64,000 nt of DNA from Amycolatopsis sp. NBC_01488 (GTDB taxonomy: Bacteria > Actinomycetota > Actinomycetes > Mycobacteriales > Pseudonocardiaceae), in assembly GCF_036227105.1 (NCBI RefSeq), contig NZ_CP109434.1, positions 2,050,001 to 2,114,000 of the forward strand. Reading direction: 5' to 3'. The notes under the pieces are model-generated. The model made no database searches, was not told the DNA's origin, and saw only the letters and a program-made list of their open reading frames with translations. Position numbers and translations under genes: made by a program. Positions 34,846-46,935 of this stretch are shown here, one piece after another (position 1 is the stretch's first letter; each line of letters begins with the position of its first letter).

Positions 34846-35973
34846 ATGCGCTTCGTCGACGAGTTCCGCGACGCGGAGAAGGCGCGGGCGCTGTCCGCGA
34901 AGATCACGTCGCTGTGCGAGCCGGGCCGCCACTACAAGTTCATGGAGGTCTGCGGCGGGCACACGCACACCATCTACAAGCACGGCCTCGAGGACTACCT
35001 GCCCGAGAGCATCACGCTGGTGCACGGGCCGGGCTGCCCGGTGTGCGTGATCCCGATGGGCCGCATCGACGACGCCATCCACATCGCCCGGCAACCCGGC
35101 GTGCTCATGACGTCGTTCGGCGACATGATGCGCGTGCCCGGCTCCGGCGGGAACTTCTTCGACTCCAACGCCGAGGGCACGAACATCCGGATGGTCTACT
35201 CGCCGCTCGACTCGCTGAAGATCGCGCGGCAGCACCCGGACCTGCGGGTCGTGTTCATGGCCATCGGGTTCGAGACGACGACGCCGTCCACCGCGATGAC
35301 GCTGCTGCGCGCGGCTGCCGAGGGCATCGAGAACTTCTCGGTGTTCGGCAACCACGTCACGATCATCCCGGCGATCAAGGCCATCCTCGACTCCCCCGAC
35401 CTGCGGCTCGACGGCTTCATCGGTCCCGGGCACGTGTCCACGGTGATCGGCTGCCGGCCCTACGAGTTCATCGCGCGCGACTACGGCAAGCCCGTCGTCG
35501 TCGCCGGGTTCGAGCCGCTGGACATCCTGCAGTCGATCTACATGTTGATGGTCCAGCTGTCCTCCGGGCGATCGGAGGTCGAGAACCAGTACTCCCGGGT
35601 CGTGCCGTGGAACGGCAACGTCGTCGCGTTGAAGGCCATCAACGAGGTGATGGAGCTGCGGCCGTACTTCGAGTGGCGCGGCCTCGGGTTCATCACGCAC
35701 TCGGCGATGGCGATCCGTGCGAAGTACGCGAAGTTCGACGCCGAGCGCATCTTCGAGATCCCCGGCCTGCGTGTCGCCGACCCGAAGGCGTGCCAGTGTG
35801 GCGAGGTGCTCAAGGGCGTGCTGAAGCCGTGGGAGTGCAAGGTGTTCGGCACCGCGTGCACGCCGGAGACGCCGATCGGGACGTGCATGGTCTCGCCCGA
35901 AGGCGCCTGCGCGGCGTACTACAACTTCGGCCGGTTCAGCCGGCAGCGCGTCCGGGAGGCGAGCCGCGCATGA
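34846..35973 (+). CDS. hypD: Hydrogenase maturation factor HypD
   Basis: A 375-residue HypD, the 4Fe-4S scaffold on which Fe(CN)2CO is assembled with HypC. Signatures: FMEVCGGHTHTIYKHGLEDYLP, HGPGCPVCVIPMGRID, IGFETTTPSTAMTL, GFIGPGHVSTVIG and the C-terminal cysteines PKACQCGEVLKG, WECKVFGTACTPETPIGTCMVS, consistent with an intact cluster. TAGGAG before the ATG is a good ribosome site. It overlaps hypE by ATGA. Confidence 0.95.
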   Translation: MRFVDEFRDAEKARALSAKITSLCEPGRHYKFMEVCGGHTHTIYKHGLEDYLPESITLVHGPGCPVCVIPMGRIDDAIHIARQPGVLMTSFGDMMRVPGSGGNFFDSNAEGTNIRMVYSPLDSLKIARQHPDLRVVFMAIGFETTTPSTAMTLLRAAAEGIENFSVFGNHVTIIPAIKAILDSPDLRLDGFIGPGHVSTVIGCRPYEFIARDYGKPVVVAGFEPLDILQSIYMLMVQLSSGRSEVENQYSRVVPWNGNVVALKAINEVMELRPYFEWRGLGFITHSAMAIRAKYAKFDAERIFEIPGLRVADPKACQCGEVLKGVLKPWECKVFGTACTPETPIGTCMVSPEGACAAYYNFGRFSRQRVREASRA

Positions 35974-37046
35974 CCACCACCGAACGGGAGCAGCAGGTCC
36001 TCGACCGCATCGAGCGGGCCCGGCGCCGGCGCGCGAAGGTGCGTGAAGAGCGCATCACGCTGTCCCACGGCGCGGGCGGCAAGTCGACGCACACACTCAT
36101 CGAGGCCGTGTTCCTCGACGCGTTCCGCAACCCGCTGCTGGAGCCGCTGGAGGACTCGGCGTCGTTGACCATCGGCGACGCCCGGCTCGCCCTGACCACG
36201 GACTCCTACGTCGTCTCGCCGCTGTTCTTCCCCGGCGGCAACATCGGCGACCTGGCGGTCAACGGCACGGTGAACGACCTCGCGGTGTCCGGCGCGCGGC
36301 CGCTCTACCTGACCGCGGGGTTCATCCTCGAAGAGGGCTTCCCGGTCGAGGACCTGCTGAAGATCGTCGACTCGATGAAGACGGCGGCTCTCCAAGCGGG
36401 CGTCCAGATCGTCACCGGCGACACGAAGGTCGTGCAGCGCGGCAAGGCCGACGGGGTCTACATCAACACCGCCGGGGTCGGGGTGCTCACGCGTACCGGG
36501 CTCGGCGTCGCCACCGTGAAGCCCGGAGACGCCGTCCTCGTCTCCGGGCCGATCGGGGACCACGGCGTCACGATCATGCTGGCCCGCGGCGAGCTGGACA
36601 TCGACGCCGACCTGGCGTCCGACACCGCGCCGGTGCACGACCTGGTGGCCGGGCTGCTGGCCGCGGTCCCCGGCGTGCGCGCGATGCGCGACGCGACCCG
36701 CGGCGGCGTCGCGACGATCCTCAACGAGATCGCGAAGGCCGCGGAGGTCGCCGTGATCGTCGACGAGAAGGCCGTCCCGGTGCGCGAGGAGGTGCGCGGC
36801 GCGTCGGAACTGCTGGGCATCGACCCGCTGTACGTCGCGTGCGAAGGCCGGATCGTGGTCGTCGTCGACGGCGCGCAGGCTTCCGACGCGCTGGCCGCGT
36901 TGCGCGCCCACCCGCTCGGCGCGGACGCCGCGATGATCGGGCGCGTCGCCGACGACCCGCCGGGGATCGTGCTGCTGAACACGGCGTTCGGCGGCACCCG
37001 GATCGTGGACCTGCTGGTCGGGGACCCGCTGCCGAGGATCTGCTGA
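35970..37046 (+). CDS. hypE: Carbamoyl dehydratase HypE
   Basis: A 358-residue HypE of the AIR-synthase-like ATPase fold. N-terminal LSHGAGGKSTHTLIE and DSASLTIGDARLALTTDSY are followed by GDTKVVQRGKADGVYINTAGVG. It ends in PRIC, the C-terminal Cys that HypF carbamoylates and HypE dehydrates to thiocyanate, the source of the CN ligands. There is a short N-terminal extension of about 20 residues before the core. It is directly followed by hypA at 37047. Confidence 0.95.
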   Translation: MTTTEREQQVLDRIERARRRRAKVREERITLSHGAGGKSTHTLIEAVFLDAFRNPLLEPLEDSASLTIGDARLALTTDSYVVSPLFFPGGNIGDLAVNGTVNDLAVSGARPLYLTAGFILEEGFPVEDLLKIVDSMKTAALQAGVQIVTGDTKVVQRGKADGVYINTAGVGVLTRTGLGVATVKPGDAVLVSGPIGDHGVTIMLARGELDIDADLASDTAPVHDLVAGLLAAVPGVRAMRDATRGGVATILNEIAKAAEVAVIVDEKAVPVREEVRGASELLGIDPLYVACEGRIVVVVDGAQASDALAALRAHPLGADAAMIGRVADDPPGIVLLNTAFGGTRIVDLLVGDPLPRIC

Positions 37047-37385
37047 ATGCACGAAATGGCGGTCACGCAGTCGGTCGTCGACGCGATCGTCGCCCGCCTC
37101 GGCGAGGCGGCGGTTTCGCGCGTCCGGCTGGAGATCGGCCGACTGTCCGGCGTGGTGCCGGACAGCGTCCGGTTCTGCTTCGACGTGCTGTGCGCGGGCA
37201 CGTCCCTGGAAGGCGCGCGGCTCGAGATCGCCGAGCCGCCGGGCCGGGCGCGCTGCAACGACTGCGGCGAGGAGTTCGGCCTCGACGACTTCATCGTGTT
37301 GTGTCCCTGTGGCAGCGCCAACGCGTCGGTGCTGGCAGGGCGGGAACTGCGGATCGCGTCGGTGGAGGTCGTGAGCCATGTGTGA
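37047..37385 (+). CDS. hypA: Nickel-insertion protein HypA
   Basis: A 112-residue HypA. The N-terminal MHEM provides the nickel-binding His2. The zinc site is Cys70-x2-Cys73 ... Cys86-x-Cys88 (CNDC and CPCGSAN), with one residue fewer in the second pair than in enterobacterial HypA. It works with HypB to load nickel into the HhyL precursor. It overlaps hypB by 8 bp. Confidence 0.93.
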   Translation: MHEMAVTQSVVDAIVARLGEAAVSRVRLEIGRLSGVVPDSVRFCFDVLCAGTSLEGARLEIAEPPGRARCNDCGEEFGLDDFIVLCPCGSANASVLAGRELRIASVEVVSHV

Positions 37386-38073
37386 CACCTGCGGCTGCTC
37401 GGATTCGGACGTCCGGATCACCGACCACACCCACACGGTGGTCATGGAGCAGGACATCCTGGCGAAGAACGACGAACTCGCGTCGCACAACCGGGAGCAC
37501 CTGCGTGCGTCGGACGTCTTCGCGATCAACCTGATGAGCTCGCCCGGCGCCGGGAAGACGACGTTGCTGGAGCGGACGATCCGGGTACTGGGCATGCCGT
37601 GCGCGGTGATCGAGGGCGACCAGGAGACGCTCCTCGACGCGGAGCGCATCAAGGCCACCGGCGCGCCGGTCGTCCAGATCAACACCGGCGCCGGCTGCCA
37701 CCTCGACGCGTCGATGCTGCACCGGGCGCTGCACTCGCTTTCCCCGGCTCCGGGTTCGACGCTCTTCGTCGAGAACGTCGGCAACCTGGTCTGCCCGGCG
37801 CTGTTCGACCTCGGCGAGGCGGCGAAGGTCGTGATCCTCTCGGTGACCGAAGGGCCGGGGAAGCCGCTGAAGTACCCGCACATGTTCGCCGCGACGGACC
37901 TGGTGCTGCTGAACAAGATCGACCTGCTGCCGTACGTCGACTTCGACGTCGCCGAGTTCGAGCGGGACACGCGGCGGGTGAACCCGTCGGCGACGATCCT
38001 GCCGATCAGCGCGACCCGCGGGGACGGGCTGGCCGAGTGGTACGACTGGCTACGGCGACCTGGCCGAAGCTGA
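37378..38073 (+). CDS. hypB: Nickel-insertion GTPase HypB
   Basis: A 231-residue HypB. It begins MCDTCGC, the high-affinity nickel motif, without a His-rich linker. The G domain has P-loop [34 protein letters not shown] and the guanine-specificity motif [10 protein letters not shown]. It hydrolyses GTP while delivering nickel via HypA. Its last 68 bp overlap the 3' end of the convergent hypF. Last gene of the 26577-38073 operon. Confidence 0.94.
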   Translation: MCDTCGCSDSDVRITDHTHTVVMEQDILAKNDELASHNREHLRASDVFAINLMSSPGAGKTTLLERTIRVLGMPCAVIEGDQETLLDAERIKATGAPVVQINTGAGCHLDASMLHRALHSLSPAPGSTLFVENVGNLVCPALFDLGEAAKVVILSVTEGPGKPLKYPHMFAATDLVLLNKIDLLPYVDFDVAEFERDTRRVNPSATILPISATRGDGLAEWYDWLRRPGRS

Positions 38074-40180
38074 TCCCGCCGTCGTTGGTGGGCACCCGCC
38101 GGTGGGTCAGCACGCGAAAACCCTGGTGTTCCAGCTGTTCGACGGTCCGGTCGAGCAGCAGGACGTTCTGGAACACGCCCCCGGACAGCGCGACCGTGTC
38201 GCTGTGGTCGCGGAACCGGTCGCAAGTCCTGGCAATGGCGTCGGCGACGCCGTTGTGGAACCGCGCGGCTCTCTTCGGCTTGGTGCTGCGGTCGTCCAGG
38301 AGGGCGGCGATGAGGTCTTCACCGTGGACTTCCTCGTCGATGCGTGCCGAGTAGGCCGATTTCTCCGCGGGATCGGCCAGCTGCTCCAGCTCGATGGCGG
38401 CCTGCCCCTCGTAGGTGATGGTGTCCCGCACACCGAGCAGCGCGGCGGCGGCGTCGAAGAGCCGTCCGGCACTCGACGTCAACGGCGAGTTGAGCCCGCT
38501 GCGCTTGAGCTGGACGACGTCCGCCCGCGCGGGCCGCCCCAGTTCGTCCACATAGGACTCCGCCATCCGCCACGGCTGCCGGATGGCCATCACGCCACCG
38601 GGCATGGCGACGGCGCGCAGGTGACTCAGCCGCCGGTAGCCCGTCAGGTCGGCGAGGAGGAACTCGCCGCCCCAGATGGTCCCGTCGGGCCCGTAGCCGG
38701 TGCCGTCGAAGGCGACGCCGAGGACGGGCCCATCTTCACCGTTGTCGGCGAGACAGGCGGCGATGTGGGCGTGGTGGTGCTGGACGCCCAGCAGCTCGAC
38801 GTCCTGCTCCAGGGCGTATTTCGTGGACAGGTACTCGGGGTGCAGGTCGTGCGCGATCAGCACGGGGTCGACGGCGAAGAGGCGTTTGAAGTGCTCGATG
38901 CCCTCGGTGAAGGACTTGAGCGTTTCGTAGTTCTCGAGGTCGCCGATGTGGTGCGAGACGAAGGCGTGGCGCCCCTTCGCAAGGCAGAAGGTGTTCTTGA
39001 GTTCGGCGCCGCAGCCGAGGAGGTGTTTCTTCGTTTCGAGCCGCACGGGCTCGGGCGCGTAGCCACGTGAACGCCGTTGCAGCTGTGCCGTCCCGCGGAC
39101 GATCCGCACGACGGAGTCATCGGTCCGCGTGTGGATCGGCCGGTCGTGGGTGAGGAAGGCGTCGGCGATGTCCTGGAGCCGGCCGAGGTCTTCGTCGCGG
39201 TAGACGATGGGTTCGTCGGAGACGTTGGCGCTGGTCAGGACGATGGGCCCGGTCTGCGCCAGGAGCAGGTGGTGCAGCGGGGTGTAGGGCAGCATGAGCC
39301 CGATCCGCCGATTCCCGGGCGCGACGGCTTCGGCGAGTTCGGCCCGTTTCGGGAGCAGCACGATGGGCCGCTGCCGTCCTGCCAGGACACGCGCGGCCTC
39401 CGCATCGACGTCGGCCAGCTCCCGGGCCTGCCCCAGATCGGCGACCATGACGGCGAAGGGCTTGTCCTCGCGGTGCTTCCGCGCCCGCAGCCTCCGGGCG
39501 GCGTCTTCATGCCGCGCACCGACGGCGAGGTGGTATCCCCCAAGCCCTTTGATCGCGACGACTTTCCCCTCGCGCAGGGCTTCGACGGTCGCCCCGATCG
39601 CGTCCCCGCCGCCGGGCCGGAACTCGAGGGTGGGCCCACAGGCGGGACAGCAGACGGGCTGGGCGTGAAACCGCCGGTCGGCCGGATCTTCGTACTCCTG
39701 CTTGCATTCGCCGCACATCGCGAACCCGGCCATGGTGGTGAGCGGCCGGTCGTAGGGAACCCCGACAACGATGGTGAACCGCGGACCGCAATTGGTGCAG
39801 TTGACGAAGGGGTACCGGAACCGCCGGTCGGCGGGGTCGCGCAGCTCCCGCAGGCAGTCGTCACAGGTGGCGGAGTCGGCGGAGATCAGCGTGTCGGCGG
39901 CCCCGGTGTTCGAGCTGGCAACGATCCGGAACCCCCGATCCCCGACCGACCGAATTTCCCGCATCTCAACCCGCTCAACCACCGCCAGCGGCGGCGCGTG
40001 GGCTTCGATCGCCTTGGCGAAGGCTTCGATCTGGGCCATAGGGCCTTCGGCCTCGACGAAGACGCCATGGACGTCGTTACCGACGAACCCGGCCAAGCCG
40101 AGTCGAAGCGCGAGCTGGTGGACGAAGGGCCGGAACCCGACGCCCTGCACGATCCCGTCGACCGTGATCGCCACCCGCAC
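38006..40180 (-). CDS. hypF: Carbamoyltransferase HypF
   Basis: A 724-residue HypF. Residues 1-90 are the acylphosphatase domain ([16 protein letters not shown]), then two zinc-finger segments ([37 protein letters not shown]), a YrdC-like domain (about 190-370) and the Kae1-like domain with [15 protein letters not shown] and [10 protein letters not shown]. It makes thiocarbamate on HypE from carbamoyl phosphate. It is on the opposite strand to the other hyp genes and starts 4 nt after a LysR gene, so its expression may follow that regulator. GTG start. Confidence 0.94.
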   Translation of the reverse strand: MRVAITVDGIVQGVGFRPFVHQLALRLGLAGFVGNDVHGVFVEAEGPMAQIEAFAKAIEAHAPPLAVVERVEMREIRSVGDRGFRIVASSNTGAADTLISADSATCDDCLRELRDPADRRFRYPFVNCTNCGPRFTIVVGVPYDRPLTTMAGFAMCGECKQEYEDPADRRFHAQPVCCPACGPTLEFRPGGGDAIGATVEALREGKVVAIKGLGGYHLAVGARHEDAARRLRARKHREDKPFAVMVADLGQARELADVDAEAARVLAGRQRPIVLLPKRAELAEAVAPGNRRIGLMLPYTPLHHLLLAQTGPIVLTSANVSDEPIVYRDEDLGRLQDIADAFLTHDRPIHTRTDDSVVRIVRGTAQLQRRSRGYAPEPVRLETKKHLLGCGAELKNTFCLAKGRHAFVSHHIGDLENYETLKSFTEGIEHFKRLFAVDPVLIAHDLHPEYLSTKYALEQDVELLGVQHHHAHIAACLADNGEDGPVLGVAFDGTGYGPDGTIWGGEFLLADLTGYRRLSHLRAVAMPGGVMAIRQPWRMAESYVDELGRPARADVVQLKRSGLNSPLTSSAGRLFDAAAALLGVRDTITYEGQAAIELEQLADPAEKSAYSARIDEEVHGEDLIAALLDDRSTKPKRAARFHNGVADAIARTCDRFRDHSDTVALSGGVFQNVLLLDRTVEQLEHQGFRVLTHRRVPTNDGGISFGQVAVASRTTRPARPRGSR

Positions 40181-40184
40181 GCGC

Positions 40185-42514
<2,330 letters not shown>

Positions 42515-42586
42515 CGGCGGAATCCGCTGGCCGGATGCGACGTTCTTTGTTAGCAATGACAAGGACCTGTCGCGAAGGAGCTTGCC

Positions 42587-43156
42587 ATGGCTCTCGGCCT
42601 TCCCAGTCGCTCGCTCACCGTCGACCTGCCGGTCATCGCGCTCACCCTCGCGGCGATCGCGCACTGGATCCGCGGCGCGCCCGCGGACGCGCTGATCTTC
42701 CTCGCCGTCACGCTGGTCCTCCTGATCACCGAACGGCCGCGCGAGGAGATCGCGGACCTCGGGGAGCCGTTCCGGGTGCCCGGCTTCGCAGTGGTCGCGG
42801 CCGGGCTGCTGGTGCTGGCGTTCGGTCGCGACAGCGTCCCGGTGGCGGTTGCGATCTCGGCGATCGGCCTGGTCGCGCTGTTCGCGGAGTGGCGCGACCC
42901 GTCGCTGCCGGCGGACCGCCCGGTGCCGCCCCGCGCGTGGCTGTGGTCGGCGGTGGCGCTCTCGTGGTGCGGCTGGGAGCTGCTGTCGTTCGTCTACGAG
43001 CAGGCGGCGGGCGGCCTGTCCCTGACCCACCCGACGATGAGCGACCTGGTCGACCCACTGCTGACGAGCCGCATCGTCCAGGCACTGGCGATCACGGGCT
43101 GGCTGGCGGCCGGCCTGGCCATGCTGCGCGCGGCGGCCACGGCGAGGCGGTCATGA
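42587..43156 (+). CDS. Hypothetical integral membrane protein
   Basis: A 189-residue protein with about five to six hydrophobic segments (for example VDLPVIALTLAAIAHW, ALIFLAVTLVLLI, GFAVVAAGLLVLAFG, VAVAISAIGLVALFAEW, RAWLWSAVALSWCGWELLSFVY, ALAITGWLAAGLAML). No family recognised. GAAGGAG before the ATG is a good ribosome site. Its last codons overlap the start of the next small membrane-protein gene (ATGA). It probably forms a membrane complex with it. Confidence 0.65.
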   Translation: MALGLPSRSLTVDLPVIALTLAAIAHWIRGAPADALIFLAVTLVLLITERPREEIADLGEPFRVPGFAVVAAGLLVLAFGRDSVPVAVAISAIGLVALFAEWRDPSLPADRPVPPRAWLWSAVALSWCGWELLSFVYEQAAGGLSLTHPTMSDLVDPLLTSRIVQALAITGWLAAGLAMLRAAATARRS

Positions 43157-43356
43157 GCACCCGCGTCATCACGGAACTGGGCTTCGTCCTGATCGTCCTG
43201 ACGGCGATCGGCTTCGGGGTGGCGAGCCACGTGTGGCCGAAGCGGATCCCGAAGCTGACGAGCGTCCTGGCGGTGGTGATGCGCCGGCGGAGCGCGCGGA
43301 TCGCGTTCGTGCTGGCCTGGTGGTGGGTCGGCTGGCACTTCTTCGTGGGGCACTGA
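43153..43356 (+). CDS. Small two-helix membrane protein (DUF6186-like)
   Basis: A 67-residue protein with two transmembrane helices (VITELGFVLIVLTAIGFGVAS and ARIAFVLAWWWVGWHFFV) joined by a basic loop containing WPKRIPKLTSVLAVVMRRR. It ends in WWWVGWHFFVGH. I recall this pattern as DUF6186, of unknown function. The start overlaps the previous stop and transcription should end at the strong hairpin at 43359. Confidence 0.65.
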   Translation: MSTRVITELGFVLIVLTAIGFGVASHVWPKRIPKLTSVLAVVMRRRSARIAFVLAWWWVGWHFFVGH

Positions 43357-43358
43357 AA

Positions 43359-43397
43359 AGGCCTCCTTGCCGGCCCGGGGAGCCGGCAAGGAGGCCT
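43359..43397. terminator. Strong bidirectional terminator with the GGCCTCCTTGCC core
   Basis: AGGCCTCCTTGCCGGC (43359-43374) pairs with GCCGGCAAGGAGGCCT (43382-43397) over a 7-nt loop, all 16 pairs perfect, between convergent genes. It shares its arms with the terminator at 22923-22965. Confidence 0.85.
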
Positions 43398-43411
43398 CGT
43401 TCACGACGACG

Positions 43412-44754
43412 TCAGAAGCCCGCCGTCACCTTCGTGAAGTCCCAGTCGTTCTGCGCGATCCCGCTGCACGCCGACTGCACGCCGCCGCCGGGGCAGCCGC
43501 GGTCGCGGTTGACCGACCAGAACGCCAGGCGGCCGAGCTTGTTCGACTTGGCCCAGTTCGTGATCTGGGTCCACGTCGAAAGATCCGTCAGCTCCTGCTG
43601 GTCGGACAGCCCGTTCATGCCCGAGATGCCCAGGTGGCTGTACGCCGTGGCGTCGCTCCAGCCGAACGTCGACTTCAGCTTGTCGCGCAAGCCGTTCGCC
43701 GCGTTCACCGTGCTCTGGTACATGTTCGAACCGCCGCCGAAGTCGAACGGCATGATCGTGTACACGTCCACGCCGGCGCCCAGTGCCTTCGACTGGTCGA
43801 TGAGCCGGTTGCCGTAGTAGTTCGGGCCGGTCGTCGACGTGCCGAACGTCAGGATCGTCCGCACGCCCGGGTTGTTCTGCTTGACGATCTTCAGCGCGCC
43901 CAGGATCCGGTCCTGCACGGCCTCGTTCTCGAACTCGTCGGAGTTCTCGATGTCGATGTCGATCGCCTTCAGCCCGTACGCATTGATCACCTGCTGGTAG
44001 GCACCGGCCAACGCGGTCGGCGTCGAGCAGTTCGGGCCCAGCTTGTTCCCGCTCCAGCCGCCGAACGACGGGACGACCTGGCCGCCCGCCGCCTTGATCT
44101 GCGCGATCGCGGTGGCGTCCGCGCTGCCGGAAAGCGGACGGCTGCTGTCCCACGCCGGGTTGCAGCCACCGGAGGCGTTGATGAACGCCATGGTGAACCA
44201 CTTGACGCCGGTCGCGTTCATCACCGTCTGCGGGTTCGGCGGGCTGCCCCAGCCCAGGTACAGGTACGGCGCGCCGGTGCCGCCCGCCGGGGGCGGCGGG
44301 GTGGTCGTGGGTGGGGGCGTCGTGGTCGGCGGTGTCGTCGTGGGGGGTGTGCCCCCGGCGGTGCACGAACCCCCGTTCAGCTTGCAGTTCGACGGCGCGA
44401 CGTACGAACCCGAGTACGCCACGTTGAAGCCGAAGCTGGCGGTCGAGCCGTTGCCGAGGTTGCCGTTCCACGTGTTCTTCACCGTGACGTGCTGGCCGGA
44501 CGCCGTGTAGCTGCCGTCCCACAGGGAAGAGATCTTCGCGCCGCTCGGGAGGTCGAATTCGACGGTCCACGAAGGGAGCGTCGAACCGGAGCCGTTGGCG
44601 ATCGTGTACTTGCCCTCGTACCCGGTGCCCCAGTCGGAGCCCTTGGTGAAGGTCGCGGACACGCCTCCCGCCGCGCTCGCCGGGGCGATCACGAACATCG
44701 CGCCGATCGTGGCGGCCGCGGCCGCCAGGCCGAGTGCGGGCAACCACCGGCGCG

Positions 44755-44758
<4 letters not shown>
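43412..44758 (-). CDS. GH18 chitinase with CBM2
   Basis: A 448-residue secreted chitinase. It has a signal peptide to about residue 29 (PASAAG), a CBM2 chitin/cellulose-binding module (about 30-135), a Thr/Pro linker (PPTTTPPTTT...) and a GH18 domain with the catalytic DIDIE in KAIDIDIENSDEF. The GH18 part resembles ChiD-like forms with the short DxDxE motif. The GTG start overlaps the stop of the preceding chitinase (GTGA), so both are made together. It hydrolyses chitin outside the cell. Confidence 0.9.
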
Positions 44759-46374
<1,616 letters not shown>

Positions 46375-46456
46375 CGCTCTCCCTTGAGCCAGGTACGGGG
46401 ACGGCGGCACCACCAGGCGGGGACCAGGGCGGTTTGCGCCGTTTGCGAAGACAGTA

Positions 46457-46472
46457 CGTGGTCCAGACCAAT
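46457..46472. promoter_or_regulatory. DasR-like site, proximal, chitinase operon
   Basis: The core TGGTCCAGACCA (46459-46470) matches the DasR dre core TGGTCTAGACCA at eleven of twelve bases. It is 85-96 bp upstream of the first chitinase start. Confidence 0.65.
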
Positions 46473-46535
46473 TAGGGAAGCACGAGTACGGAGAGTGCGC
46501 GACGGTGGGTGACCAGCTGAGACGTTGGCGTGTTC

Positions 46536-46551
46536 AGTGGTCCAGTCCAGT
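46536..46551. promoter_or_regulatory. DasR-like site, distal, chitinase operon
   Basis: AGTGGTCCAGTCCAGT matches the dre consensus ACTGGTCTAGACCAGT at thirteen of sixteen bases. It lies 162-177 bp before the first chitinase start. Confidence 0.55.
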
Positions 46552-46616
46552 TACGCACTGCAGCCGAAGCCGCGGACGAGCGGACGCTGCCGGTTTCGGG
46601 CGGTGACGGGAAAAAG

Positions 46617-46648
46617 AAAGAAGCCCCCTCGCGAGAGGGGGCTTCTTT
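46617..46648. terminator. Terminator of the tRNA pair
   Basis: AAAGAAGCCCCCTC (46617-46630) pairs with GAGGGGGCTTCTTT (46635-46648), loop GCGA, all 14 pairs perfect, 17 bp after the 3' end of tRNA-Arg in the leftward direction. It ends in A/T runs on both sides and can act both ways, so it also keeps chitinase and tRNA transcription apart. Confidence 0.85.
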
Positions 46649-46665
46649 GCTGTCTCAACCAGACG

Positions 46666-46739
46666 TGCGCCCGAAGGGATTCGAACCCCTGACCTTCTGA
46701 TCCGTAGTCAGATGCTCTATCCAGCTGAGCTACGGGCGC
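46666..46739 (-). tRNA. tRNA-Arg(ACG)
   Basis: A 74-nt gene. Acceptor GCGCCCG pairs with CGGGCGC; the D-arm is GCTCAGCTGGATAGAGC. The anticodon loop is CTACGGA within TCTGA/TCAGA, giving anticodon ACG (read as ICG). The T-arm is AGGGGTTCGAATCCCTT. CCA is not encoded. It is the second tRNA of a leftward pair. Confidence 0.95.
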
Positions 46740-46780
46740 GTGTTCAGTTGTAACCTAGCACCCGGCGAACCGGGCGCCAG

Positions 46781-46870
46781 CGGAGGCTCCGGGATTTGAA
46801 CCCGGGAGGGGGGGTTACCCCCAACCGCATTAGCAGTGCGGCGCCATAGACCAGACTAGGCGAAGCCTCC
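46781..46870 (-). tRNA. tRNA-Ser(GCT)
   Basis: A 90-nt type II tRNA. Acceptor GGAGGCT pairs with AGCCTCC. The anticodon loop is CTGCTAA (anticodon GCT) between CCGCA and TGCGG. The long variable arm is GGGGGTAACCCCCC and the T-arm CCCGGGTTCAAATCCCGG. CCA is not encoded. Upstream of tRNA-Arg by 41 bp on the same strand. Confidence 0.95.
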
Positions 46871-46935
46871 TGGGCCCAACGACCACTGCTCAGATAGGTT
46901 ACACACCTCCCGAGCACCCCCGAACGGCACCCCCC

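Noticed and set aside
36839..37534. 231-residue plus-strand frame over hypE, hypA and hypB
   Set aside because: It crosses three real genes in another frame and has shadow composition.
26577..38073. Group 2a (Huc) assignment for the hydrogenase
   Set aside because: The small subunit shows the Cys-x2-Asp proximal motif and the large subunit the DPCLPCGVHMYTG end that I associate with group 1h. Checking against a classified set is still the decisive test.
46781..46870. tRNA-Leu reading of the long-variable-arm tRNA
   Set aside because: The anticodon loop CTGCTAA gives GCT, and the variable arm and discriminator G fit Ser.
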